From positions 1 to 64,000 of the forward strand of contig JAGXAN010000012.1 in NCBI GenBank assembly GCA_019075865.1: 64,000 bases of DNA, written 5' to 3'. This document shows, piece by piece, positions 1 through 10,212 of the stretch. This DNA is from Hyphomicrobiales bacterium (GTDB taxonomy: Bacteria; Pseudomonadota; Alphaproteobacteria; Rhizobiales; Beijerinckiaceae). The notes beneath the pieces are model-generated. The model was not told where the DNA came from, searched no databases, and was given only the letters and a program-made list of their open reading frames with translations. The position numbers were made by a program, and so were the translations under genes. How positions within the stretch are numbered: the first letter of the stretch is position 1; the number at the start of each line of letters is the position of its first letter.

Positions 1-111
1 CGGCGGACTTTCGCAATCGTTTCCAATACCAACATCCCTGCAAGGCTCCCATGCAAAACATGAAAGCCAATATGAACCATGCATCAGAGGGGTCCCGTTT
101 GGATGCCGATA

Positions 112-127
112 ACCCCTCAAGAGGGGT
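112..127. repeat. 16-bp perfect palindrome beside IS3 remnant
   Basis: ACCCCTC and GAGGGGT arms around AA form a perfect inverted repeat. A second copy of GAGGGGTCC lies at 87-95 in the same orientation as the right arm. It sits just past the 3' end of the dead IS3 transposase on the minus strand. It may be a leftover insertion-sequence end or a small hairpin terminator; the sequence does not decide. Confidence 0.4.
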
Positions 128-129
128 CC

Positions 130-518
130 TTATTCCATGCCGAAACACATGGGCGCGCGTGTGCCGACGGCGCGTCGCCGCGCTTGGCGTTTGCGCACGG
201 TGAGCCCTTCCTCGCGATAAAGCCGATAGATACGGTTGATCCCGGACGGTTCGCCACCCTGCCGCAGCAGGATGAAAAGCCGCCGATAACCAAAGCGCTT
301 GCGCTCATTGGCTAGGCCGCGGATTTGCCCGCGCAGTTCTGTGTCAGGCGCGCGGCGGGGCAGGTAGCGGATCATCGTGTGATCGGCATCAACAAGATTT
401 CAAACCCGCCGTTCCGACATGCCCATTGCGGCTCTCAGATGCGCGACACCCTCGCGCTTGGCGGCGGGCCCTACCATCTTTTTGACAGCAGCTCGCGGAG
501 CGCGGATGCGTCGAGCAT
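130..518 (-). pseudogene. IS3-family transposase orfB remnant
   Basis: The translated minus strand starts MLDASALRELLSKKMVGPAA, which is the usual end-of-orfA/start-of-orfB stretch of IS3-family elements. It continues through the HTH-like MSERRV region and the conserved NERKRFGYRRLFILL...YREEGLTVRKR block. An in-frame TGA at 400-402 interrupts the frame (RRV*NLVDADH), and the protein stops after GTRAPM. The whole DDE catalytic core that should follow is therefore missing. No target-site duplication was identified. It begins 16 bases downstream of the methyltransferase stop codon, so it marks the left boundary of the polysaccharide island. It cannot encode an active transposase. Confidence 0.85.
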
Positions 519-533
519 GGCTTTGACTCGGCA

Positions 534-2411
534 CTAATCAGGCAGCATGCGCAAATTTCGCCAACCCTGTACGCCGTCAACACTCACTTGCGGGCCCTCA
601 TTGTGCATGTTGAAGAAAGCGGGCCTCTCAATTTCCAAGCGCCAACCTTCTGCAAGCATGAGTTCCATGATCCGACCTTCAATTTGCCGAGAATGCGTTC
701 CAATCAATATATAAGCCACGTGCTGCTTCAGCGCATGCATGCTCGAACTTACGAAATCAAACTCACCACCCTGAATATCAATATGCAAAAGGTCGATTGC
801 ACCAACCTCGTTTGCTATCTTCTGGATTCCAACCACTGGCAACTCAATATATTTCCCGGTTTTTACCGCTGCCCGCCTTGCTGCAGGATCGACACCCAAT
901 AATGGGGCTGATCCCCATTGTATCGCGGCATCATCAGCGATTGGAAAAAGAGCAACTCCCGATTCATTGGCAGCAATACCATGGTAAATTTTGAATTGGT
1001 CCTCTGTAAAGTTATTCACAGACATGGATTTGACGGCCATAGCGACGTGGTCCTTGTCGCCCTCAATTCCAATCAAATGAACTTTTTTGCCTAGCGACCG
1101 CGCCGCGCAACCCGTATTAAGCATCCAGCATCCCCAGCCACAACCAAGCTCGACAACCCGGAAGGTATCCCCTGATAACTCAACAGCCCTCAGCGCAGCC
1201 GCCCATTCAGCAATATCAGCATGCCAATTGCTCGGGATGGGAACGGCTTCGATCTCGCCTTCGCGCCCTTTGAGCAGCGGCGGATAAATTTCCGGATCAA
1301 TCCTTACGCCCAAGAAATTGGTGAGATGACCAGGGGACGCAACGAGATCGCGAACCGCATGACGACGCATGATGTCCTGTCCGTCAAAAAGCGTATTATA
1401 ATAGTAAAAAGGACTACTTGCCGATATCGAATCTTTAGTTATATTTATTTGATCTCTAAATTCCTGAGATTGAAAAATTATTTGCGCGAGGTCGCGTGGT
1501 GTATTTAACTTATTATTTTTGAACAAATCAACATAATAAGGAACTACTTCTTTTTCAGCGTTTCTGCCCAAAATAAGCTGATAACACTGCTGTATAGTCT
1601 GCTCATCTACACTCATCAATTTTCCCTTCGGGTGCAATAATTTGGATGCTTGGGGTTTTAGCATCGCTCGACCATTTTCCAATTTTGATTGAAGCGTTTT
1701 TATATCTCTCGTTAGTTTCGCCTCGGCTCTAAGGTCCGCATATCTGCGAAAGTTGTCAAATATATTTGGTGGCAATGCGAAGGCCGCCATCAATTCAGAA
1801 TATTCATCAGCACAATAAAACCGATTGAGCCCGTCAAAATATCGCATCGTGTAGCCATTTGCGACAATATGAGGCTCAAAGCCATTATGCGACGGGTCAC
1901 GGGTCATCGGCCAAGTCGCTTCAACCAAAATGATTTTGGGTCGGAACCGGGAAAGATCAAACGCATTCAGCACCTGAGCCTCGGACCCTTCGCAGTCAAC
2001 TTTCAAAAAATGAACTTCCCCCGGCGCATAGGCCTCAAAGACGGCATTGAGTGTTTGTACTTCGACCTCAGAAGGGCGAGACACAAAATTGTTTTTGACG
2101 TGATTTACCGCGATCTCACCATCAAGAGTTGACAACCCGGTCCCATCGACCTCGTACAAAATTGCCGAACCCGCTTCGGCCCCGACAGCTATTTGCAGGT
2201 TCACATCGCGGCGTCGCGCTCGGCACAAGGCTTCATGCTTGACCCTCAGGGGCTCAATATTCACGCCACGCCAACCGCGTCGATAAAAATGGCATGTGAC
2301 AGAGTCGATAATTGGATCCCACGCCCCAACATCGACATAGAAACCCCTGGACACACCTGCGAACGCCCGCTCAAGTATGACGTCTTCATAATTTTGAGCG
2401 TAGGAAATCAT
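534..2411 (-). CDS. Two-domain FkbM-family methyltransferase with DUF4214-like linker
   Basis: The 625-residue protein carries two methyltransferase-like domains. Residues 1-225 are FkbM-type: SYAQNYEDVIL, then the SAM-binding YVDVGAWDP near 25-33 and FLKVDCEGSE near 135-144. Residues about 270-322 (CYQLILGRNAE...FQSQEFRDQ) resemble DUF4214, a domain often attached to glycosyltransferases and surface proteins. Residues about 405-600 form a second methyltransferase with ELGCGWGCW (421-429) and LLHIDIQGGEFDFV (541-554). A role in methylating sugars of a surface polysaccharide is inferred from the neighbouring GDP-sugar and glycosyltransferase genes. It lies last in the minus-strand island, 170 bp after the preceding glycosyltransferase. 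Acceptor sugars are unknown. Confidence 0.8.
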   Translation of the reverse strand: MISYAQNYEDVILERAFAGVSRGFYVDVGAWDPIIDSVTCHFYRRGWRGVNIEPLRVKHEALCRARRRDVNLQIAVGAEAGSAILYEVDGTGLSTLDGEIAVNHVKNNFVSRPSEVEVQTLNAVFEAYAPGEVHFLKVDCEGSEAQVLNAFDLSRFRPKIILVEATWPMTRDPSHNGFEPHIVANGYTMRYFDGLNRFYCADEYSELMAAFALPPNIFDNFRRYADLRAEAKLTRDIKTLQSKLENGRAMLKPQASKLLHPKGKLMSVDEQTIQQCYQLILGRNAEKEVVPYYVDLFKNNKLNTPRDLAQIIFQSQEFRDQINITKDSISASSPFYYYNTLFDGQDIMRRHAVRDLVASPGHLTNFLGVRIDPEIYPPLLKGREGEIEAVPIPSNWHADIAEWAAALRAVELSGDTFRVVELGCGWGCWMLNTGCAARSLGKKVHLIGIEGDKDHVAMAVKSMSVNNFTEDQFKIYHGIAANESGVALFPIADDAAIQWGSAPLLGVDPAARRAAVKTGKYIELPVVGIQKIANEVGAIDLLHIDIQGGEFDFVSSSMHALKQHVAYILIGTHSRQIEGRIMELMLAEGWRLEIERPAFFNMHNEGPQVSVDGVQGWRNLRMLPD

Positions 2412-2581
2412 TGCGACGAACCTTTAAGTTTCAGAATGCGCAGATAAAAATCAATTTTTAAAAAGTCGTCTTCATGATTTTATTTTCCACGCGTAACCAC
2501 AATTCCGAAGGTAGCTGTAACAAACTCCCCAGACGCGCTTTGAGATGAATGTCGCTCGAGTATGGTGGCACATCAACCAAA

Positions 2582-4453
2582 TTATCGATAGCTCCTGATC
2601 GACTCCATCATAAGCATACGATCATTCAGATTATCTATTTCTACGACCGCCATGGCCAGAATGCCAACTGTCAAAAAACGTACAGGATCCACTTTTTGAA
2701 TGTCACCCTTTATGTGGAATTTGATGTCTACCACACCAAATTCATCAGCCTCCGCGTTAATGAAATACCAGCGCGGCAGTCCGTCCTTCATGGTAACCGT
2801 ATCCTGCAATGCTCCAGAACTTAGAATTACCTCAACACGTGCTGTGGGCGAGGGCAATTGAAAGCGCAACGCCACCCTGAGCTTACGACGCCCTGTAATG
2901 CCATCAAGAGTAAAGCGCACCTTTGGCATTCGGCTAAGTGCCCAACGGCCCCAATATTCTGGCTGATCCCAACCATCTACACATGCAAGTGGGTAAGTAA
3001 ACTCTCTGAAATCAGCAATCTTCCTCCTGGCTTGCTGATTCGTCCCAAAAAGGATGATTTTTGCCTTTGGCAAGGTACATCGCGTCTCTGTAGCGCTAAC
3101 TGCGGGCTTCGTCACGGCATCAATTGATGCTCCCATAGTCTTGACGACTTCATTCCAACTGCGCGGCCTGAACCCGAGTTTGATGCGCATTTCGGCTTCG
3201 CGCACTTCTATAGGATTATTGATAAACCTGGAAACTATATCGAATGCACCAGTGAAATTAAATGGATCCAGATATTGAACGAACTCTCCCCCTACTTCCG
3301 GCATTGAGGACGTATTGGATGCAATGCACAATTTTCCGTGAGCGAGACTTTCCCCAATAGGAAGCCCCCAACCCTCAACTATGCTAGGATAGACAGTGAA
3401 CAGGCAATGTTCATAAAGATAGGACAACTCACTGTCCGCGATATCACTCAAGACTACTACATTTTGATCCAGATAATCGCTGCTTTCTAGTAATTCCTTC
3501 AAGTCAGCAACGTGCCAACCCCATCGGCCAACGATCACAAGCTTTGGAACGGTTCCCTTTGATTCCCTCAGTAGCTTTTCCCAAATTCTCGCCAGAAATA
3601 TATGGTTCTTGCGAATTTCTATAGTGCCCACACACAGAACGTATGGCTCAGAAGTCGCATCGAGTACTTTACGACTCATTGCTCCGGTCGCCGGGATAAT
3701 TTCAATCTCCTGCGACAAAGGAACGGAAAAAACTGGAATATTAAACGATATTTCTTTTGCTACCAAAGCTTCCACTTCTCGCGCCACAAAATCAGAAATC
3801 GTCATTATGAAATCTGAATGCAATATAATTCCCATGCAACGCTCGGTAAATTCAGAAACAGCGCTCGCTGCTACAAATTTTTGATGCGTAATCGGTATTA
3901 AATCATAAATATATACTCCAACCATTACCTCTTTTTCGTTCATCACACGAAGCAATGGCGGATAAGATGGTGAAATCCAAAACGCACCTAATATGATATA
4001 TACATCATTTTTATAAAAATTTATCTCATTTCGAATAATTAATTTTTGCAAAATCTTATTTAAGTTTTCTCGCGTTATGTTTGGCCTCTTTATTGATTTC
4101 AAAGCCTCGTATAGGGCATTTTTTGAAACCAAATTCACAACCCTAGTATCATTATCAAAACAACAGAATTCAACTTTATGCAAAATAAGATGCTTATCAG
4201 CAAAAATAGAACTAAATATATTTGCAATAACTCTTTGAATACCGGAAACATTAAAATGCTGATGCATAAAAACATAGAGATCAGTAATATCGAAATATAC
4301 AGTTCTGGTGGCAACCAGGCTCAACGCGCCTTCCTCAGAACCGCCTGCGCGCGCAAGTGCATTCAACTCGCTTGCCTGCTTGGTTTCTAGTACCCCCCCC
4401 GGGAAACCCGGTTCAAGGGGCGTATCTGGCCCACTGCTTTGTTGCGTCGTCAT
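2582..4453 (-). CDS. Glycosyltransferase family 4 (GT-B) with C-terminal beta-domain
   Basis: GT4-like retaining glycosyltransferase of about 623 residues. The GT-B signature is clear: YVLCVGTIEIRKNH, KLVIVGRWGWH and the nucleotide-sugar loop SIVEGWGLPIGESLAHGK followed by SSMPEVGG. The last ~150 residues form a separate domain containing GWDQPEYWGRWALS, shared in weaker form with the upstream gene. The start is taken at ATG 4453, seven bases after GAGAGG, rather than the GTG at 4471. The preceding gene stops 11 bases upstream. The reading frame is AT-rich with many AUA/AAU/UUU codons, unlike the rest of the window, which suggests transfer. Donor and acceptor cannot be told from sequence; GDP-deoxyhexose use is inferred from gmd nearby. 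Confidence 0.85.
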   Translation of the reverse strand: MTTQQSSGPDTPLEPGFPGGVLETKQASELNALARAGGSEEGALSLVATRTVYFDITDLYVFMHQHFNVSGIQRVIANIFSSIFADKHLILHKVEFCCFDNDTRVVNLVSKNALYEALKSIKRPNITRENLNKILQKLIIRNEINFYKNDVYIILGAFWISPSYPPLLRVMNEKEVMVGVYIYDLIPITHQKFVAASAVSEFTERCMGIILHSDFIMTISDFVAREVEALVAKEISFNIPVFSVPLSQEIEIIPATGAMSRKVLDATSEPYVLCVGTIEIRKNHIFLARIWEKLLRESKGTVPKLVIVGRWGWHVADLKELLESSDYLDQNVVVLSDIADSELSYLYEHCLFTVYPSIVEGWGLPIGESLAHGKLCIASNTSSMPEVGGEFVQYLDPFNFTGAFDIVSRFINNPIEVREAEMRIKLGFRPRSWNEVVKTMGASIDAVTKPAVSATETRCTLPKAKIILFGTNQQARRKIADFREFTYPLACVDGWDQPEYWGRWALSRMPKVRFTLDGITGRRKLRVALRFQLPSPTARVEVILSSGALQDTVTMKDGLPRWYFINAEADEFGVVDIKFHIKGDIQKVDPVRFLTVGILAMAVVEIDNLNDRMLMMESIRSYR

Positions 4454-4463
4454 AATCTGCCTC

Positions 4464-6506
4464 TCAATCACACATGGCTTCGAGCATCAAAAAACGCTCT
4501 TCTAAATTCTCTTTTTTGGCGACAAACACTGTCATCAAACCAAAATATCCCGGCACCAAATGACGAATTTCCGCCAATTGTTGTGGCAGGCCTTTTACGC
4601 GCAAGGCAACATCGACGCTACCATCTTTGCCCGCGCGTAATTCGGTGACGTACCAGCATGTTCCATTGTCACCCTTCAAAATTGCTTCGTCGTGCCCTTG
4701 TTTATGCAAGACCACAGGCAATTCACCTAAGGCAGCAGGCAAATGCAGTTGCATCGCCACACGCAGTGGGGTGCCTTCATCCACGCCCTCGACACGGAAC
4801 TTCAATTTTGCGCTTTGCATATCTGACCAGCATACCGAAGGCTCGAACTTGCCCCAGCCAGCGACCAACATCTTTTGTTGCAAGGACTTTGCATCCGGTC
4901 CTAGTTCTGCAATTACTGTACCGCCCAACCCAAACTCAAATCTCTTTGCGCACGGCAGAACGACCGCTGATTGCATTTCCATTTCAACTCTCCTCGCGGC
5001 TTCCCAAACCTTTTCCAGAAGGTCAACCGTAAAATTCTTCCAGCTTCTCGGCGAAAAGTTATTGGCGATATCCAGAGCCCAATTGGCCAATTCTGCGGGG
5101 TCGTCCAAAACCGCGATTATCTTTTCAAATCCATCATCACTGTCAAATGGATCAAAATAGCGGACATATTCACCTCCGACTTCGGGCATTGAACTGCTTT
5201 TAGAAGCAAAGCATGGCTTGCCATGGGCCAAGCTTTCGCCAATCGGGAGTCCCCAACCCTCGACTTTGCTCGGCAAAACAGTGAACTGGCAATTTTGATA
5301 TAAATAAGTCAACTCGCCATCATCCACCGAGGTAAGTACCTCGACAAAACTATCGAGATTATGACAAGCCTTCAATTTGTCTGCCAGTGGCTTGCTACCC
5401 CAGCCCCAACGACCTACCAACACGAGCTTTGGGATAAAATTACCACGTTCAGCACGCAGTCGCTGCCAAATCTGGACCAGATAATCCTGGTTTTTGCGCG
5501 GATCCAGCGAACTGACACAAAGCACATATGGCACCTTTGCTAACGCCCGTATACTGGCTCCAACTGTACCTGACACCTCTCTGAACGATAATTCATGAGC
5601 TAGCGGGACCGCAACAACCCTGAGCGAGCGCTTTTGGGACGATTGCACGTAGGCAGCGACTTCATCCGCAACGAATTGAGAGATAGCCAACGCAAAATCA
5701 CACCGGGACAAAATTCTGGCACATTTGCCCTGAAAATCCGAGGCGGATCGCGGATGCACAAATTGGCTGTGAGTGATAGGAATCAGATCATAGACGAACA
5801 ATCCGATGCGGACATTCAGGAGCTGGAGGCGCGCCAATAAATTATCATAATTTGGTGCAATCCAAAAAGCCCCAAGTATCAGAAAAATATCTTCAGTTTG
5901 AAATTGTATTTCTTCACCGACCTTACACTCATTTATCGCGCCTCGCAAATTTCTATGCGAATCTATGGCAGCAACAAGTTTATGGATCGAAGATCTTCTT
6001 ATCTCGACCGCAAGACTTTTATCCGAACCCAGTCTGCAAAAGCGAATATTCTCCGAAAATTCTGCGTCATCGCTCAAAACATGACGGATAAAATTTAAAA
6101 TTACTCTTTGAATTCCGTTTACACTAGAATTACTATGAAAATATAAAATAACATCTGTAATATCAATAAAAAGAAAATTTCTACGAGCAATATTTTTTGC
6201 CTGTGATTGCGCTGCAGCATTTTCTATATGGTTGCGCATTACACGTGTATTCGAATTCGAAGCGTCTAATTCTAGGGCTCGATCATAAACTTGACCGGCA
6301 AGGGAATATTTACCTAACTCTTTGAGGCTATTGCCATATTGCACCCATATTGGCGCATCGTCAGGATTAAGATCGAGGTATGCCTTATAGAATTTAGCGG
6401 AGCGGTTCCACGCTTTTTGATCACGCGATTTATCGCCAAAATAGCGCAATGGGCGGCTAAGTAACTGAACAAGTTTTTTTTGCCAAGATTTTAACGGCGT
6501 TATCAT
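4464..6506 (-). CDS. TPR-containing glycosyltransferase family 4 protein
   Basis: 680 residues in three parts. A TPR-like segment (about 30-95, AWNRSAKFYKAYLDLNPDD...YDRALELDAS) precedes a GT-B glycosyltransferase (about 110-540: YVLCVSSLDPRKNQ, KLVLVGRWGWG, KVEGWGLPIGESLAHGK, SSMPEVGGEYVRYFDP). The C-terminal domain of about 135 residues has LVAGWGKFEPSVCWSD and matches the tail of the downstream paralogue. The two proteins align over their GT and tail portions, so they look like an old tandem duplication. The start ATG overlaps the TGA of the preceding reductase gene (ATGA), implying translational coupling. A role in assembling a cell-surface glycan is inferred; specificity is unknown. Confidence 0.85.
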   Translation of the reverse strand: MITPLKSWQKKLVQLLSRPLRYFGDKSRDQKAWNRSAKFYKAYLDLNPDDAPIWVQYGNSLKELGKYSLAGQVYDRALELDASNSNTRVMRNHIENAAAQSQAKNIARRNFLFIDITDVILYFHSNSSVNGIQRVILNFIRHVLSDDAEFSENIRFCRLGSDKSLAVEIRRSSIHKLVAAIDSHRNLRGAINECKVGEEIQFQTEDIFLILGAFWIAPNYDNLLARLQLLNVRIGLFVYDLIPITHSQFVHPRSASDFQGKCARILSRCDFALAISQFVADEVAAYVQSSQKRSLRVVAVPLAHELSFREVSGTVGASIRALAKVPYVLCVSSLDPRKNQDYLVQIWQRLRAERGNFIPKLVLVGRWGWGSKPLADKLKACHNLDSFVEVLTSVDDGELTYLYQNCQFTVLPSKVEGWGLPIGESLAHGKPCFASKSSSMPEVGGEYVRYFDPFDSDDGFEKIIAVLDDPAELANWALDIANNFSPRSWKNFTVDLLEKVWEAARRVEMEMQSAVVLPCAKRFEFGLGGTVIAELGPDAKSLQQKMLVAGWGKFEPSVCWSDMQSAKLKFRVEGVDEGTPLRVAMQLHLPAALGELPVVLHKQGHDEAILKGDNGTCWYVTELRAGKDGSVDVALRVKGLPQQLAEIRHLVPGYFGLMTVFVAKKENLEERFLMLEAMCD

Positions 6507-7465
6507 GAAGCCTTCTCATGCATTTTCCGTGCCGAGTGCAAAATTTCAACGAGCATCTCGTTAACAGAAGTCTTAGGAACCCACCCCGTTAAAATATTCA
6601 GTCTTTCAAAATCCACCTGCGCAATTGGGATATCTGAAGCACGCATTCGGTTAGGATCTTGGACAATTTTGAGTGGCAATTTGGACATGCCAACGAGTAG
6701 TTTCAGGAGAGAGGCAATTTTCCAGACTTTTCCCGAAGCTACATTAACCAAAATGCGCGGGGCAAGGCTTGGAGCGATCTCAATCAATTTCGAATAAGCA
6801 TCAATGACGTCATCGACATGCAGAAAATCACGCTCTGCATCAAGATTGCCCACCAACAAACAACCCTCTTTGCCGCTAGCCTCGATCTTTGCGATTTGCA
6901 TTGCGAAAGACGGCAAAACAAAACGGGTGTCCTGGCCAGGTCCGCTATGGTTTACCGAACGCGTGATGATTAAATGGCACCCCTGAGGTAATATATCAGC
7001 CAGCATCCACTCGGCAGCCAATTTTGCTGCTGAATATGGGTTACTAGGCATGGGCGCAGTGTTTTCAAACACCTTTCCGTTCCGAAAGCTATCTCCGTAA
7101 ACTTCAACTGTGGACGCAAATAGAAAAACGGAAGGCTGGCCATACCGCACCAAGCTTCGAGCCAGATTGAAAGTGCCAATAAAATTGGAATTCCAGGTAG
7201 CCTCACCCGCTTGAATTGATCCACCAACCGAAGACTGGGCCGCCAAATGCACAACATGCGTTGGCTTAAAACGACTGATCATTGCGTCGACGGCAAGCGC
7301 GTCGGTCAGGTCTGTGTGTGAGGCTTCCCACGCATCGAGATGCCAAGAGTCGGCATCACGGTAAATTGCCAGTCGTCGGGCATCCGGAAAGCGAGCCTCC
7401 AGCGCGCCGGCCATCCGCCTCCCAACAAAACCCGACCCCCCTGTCAGCAAGATGCGCTGCGACAT
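6503..7465 (-). CDS. NAD-dependent epimerase/dehydratase, Rmd-like GDP-4-keto-sugar reductase
   Basis: Extended SDR of about 320 residues. It has the N-terminal Rossmann motif LLTGGSGFVG, VVHLAAQSSVGGS, and the catalytic YSAAKLAAEW (YxxxK). It follows gmd directly, and the pair gmd-rmd makes GDP-D-rhamnose from GDP-mannose in several bacteria, so this product is the best guess; GDP-6-deoxy-talose or fucose synthesis is possible. The start is placed at ATG 7465, preceded by GAGGCGAGAAATCTG and 13 bases after the gmd stop, instead of the longer frame that would run back into gmd. The 3' end overlaps the next glycosyltransferase start by four bases. Confidence 0.8.
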   Translation of the reverse strand: MSQRILLTGGSGFVGRRMAGALEARFPDARRLAIYRDADSWHLDAWEASHTDLTDALAVDAMISRFKPTHVVHLAAQSSVGGSIQAGEATWNSNFIGTFNLARSLVRYGQPSVFLFASTVEVYGDSFRNGKVFENTAPMPSNPYSAAKLAAEWMLADILPQGCHLIITRSVNHSGPGQDTRFVLPSFAMQIAKIEASGKEGCLLVGNLDAERDFLHVDDVIDAYSKLIEIAPSLAPRILVNVASGKVWKIASLLKLLVGMSKLPLKIVQDPNRMRASDIPIAQVDFERLNILTGWVPKTSVNEMLVEILHSARKMHEKAS

Positions 7466-7478
7466 CAGATTTCTCGCC

Positions 7479-8962
<1,484 letters not shown>

Positions 8963-9545
8963 GATCTTTGCCGCATGCACGGTATCAGTAATGCCCACAT
9001 CCATAAATGGACAGCCAAACTCGGTGGCATGAATGTTTCTGCTGCCAATAAGTTAAGAGGCCCCGAGGAATAGAACGCCACGCTTGGCCTCGCGCTTCCT
9101 GATGCCATGCTGGACAATTCGCGCTGAAAGGCCTTCTTGGAATAAATGGTGACGTACGCTGTCGGGCGGGAAGCTATCGCAAATTTCAGATGACAACACG
9201 AGACTAGCGAGCGGCGGGCGTACCAGCTTTGGAGTGTTGTCGGATGACGATTGGATAATCGTCAAATCAAGCTGATGTTGCTGCGCCTCGGAGACGCATA
9301 AATGTCAATGCGCTGGAACGGCGTCGCTTTAGTTACGGAAGCATCTATGTGCTCGCTGCGGCGTGAGGGAGCGATCATCAATTACTACCTGTTGTTCCGA
9401 CTATACGGTGATAAAAAGCTGCCCGTGCGCAAGCGTGGCGGTCACCAGAACGGCCATTGCGCCCCTGAACCGTCGCTTGTGCTTCTGTCGCCCAATCAGC
9501 GTCGGAGCTTCGATTTCGCCATGCGGTCAAATGACCACCCGCCTC
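8963..9545 (+). pseudogene. Degenerate IS3-family element (orfA tail and orfB start)
   Basis: Read in one frame from 8963, the plus strand gives DLCRMHGISNAHIHKWTAKL then GGMNVSAANKLRGPEE, the classic IS3 orfA HTH/leucine-zipper region, ending in TAG at 9071. It goes on with DAMLDNS, MVTYAVGREAIANFR and SERRAYQL (start of orfB), then LRREGAIINYYLLFRLYGDKK and later PNQRRSFDFA, matching the IS3 pattern MLRREG.xIN.KK.FRLY..E...PNQRWSLDFV. At least five in-frame stops break it, and the DDE core is absent. It is older and more decayed than the remnant at 130-518, and it points the opposite way. Confidence 0.8.
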
Positions 9546-9660
9546 CCCGCGCCTGTTGTGCGCCTTTTCCGGTGCTTGGTTTACCGGGGGGCGGAATGGG
9601 GGTATGTGGGGGGCTTGCTGCTGGAGTTGGCAGCTTTCCTCAAAATGGCGGGTGAGGCGG

Positions 9661-10212
9661 ATGTATCCAGTCGATGTTGCCGTGACGCAGGCCATCAATC
9701 AATGGGCCGGGCACAGCCCGCTGGTTGACAGTGTGATGATCGGGCTTTCCACCTATGGCGTCCCGCTTCTGGTTCTGGCGGTGGCCGGGCAATGGTGGCG
9801 GGGCACGGAGCGGTTGCATCACCGCCACATTTTGCTGGCCACCGGCTTCTCATTTCTGCTGGGGCTTGCCTTCAATCAGCTCATATTGCTGTTTGTCCAT
9901 CGGTTGCGGCCCTATGATGCGGGCATTTCGCATCTGCTAGTGGCGCGCAGTGCCGATCCGTCATTTCCCTCGGACCATGCCACCGCGAGCTTTGCCATTG
10001 CGGCCGCTTTCCTCATGCAGGGCGCGCGGCGCATGGGGCTGGCCTTTCTGGTTGCCGCCGTTCTGGTGGGCCTTTCGCGCATTTATATCGGCACCCATTA
10101 CGCCAGCGATGTTCTGGGTGGGGCGGCCACCGGCATTCTGGCCGCTTTCGTGGTGCGCGCTGTCTATCTCGAAGGCAGCTTTGCCGACCGCTGCCTCACC
10201 CGGATTTTATAG
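9661..10212 (+). CDS. PAP2-family phosphatase (undecaprenyl-diphosphatase-like)
   Basis: A 183-residue membrane protein with about five hydrophobic segments. The three phosphatase motifs are present: HRLRPYDAG (KxxxxxxRP-like), PSFPSDHATASFA (PSGH variant with SDH), and SRIYIGTHYASDVLGG (SRxxxxxHxxxD). Such enzymes dephosphorylate lipid pyrophosphates such as undecaprenyl-PP, recycling the carrier used in glycan assembly, which fits the island to its left; other lipid phosphates are possible. The start at ATG 9661 follows GGTGAGGCGG and puts the N-terminus at MYPVDVAVTQAIN, normal for the family. Its stop overlaps the converging ecm stop by six bases. Confidence 0.85.
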   Translation: MYPVDVAVTQAINQWAGHSPLVDSVMIGLSTYGVPLLVLAVAGQWWRGTERLHHRHILLATGFSFLLGLAFNQLILLFVHRLRPYDAGISHLLVARSADPSFPSDHATASFAIAAAFLMQGARRMGLAFLVAAVLVGLSRIYIGTHYASDVLGGAATGILAAFVVRAVYLEGSFADRCLTRIL

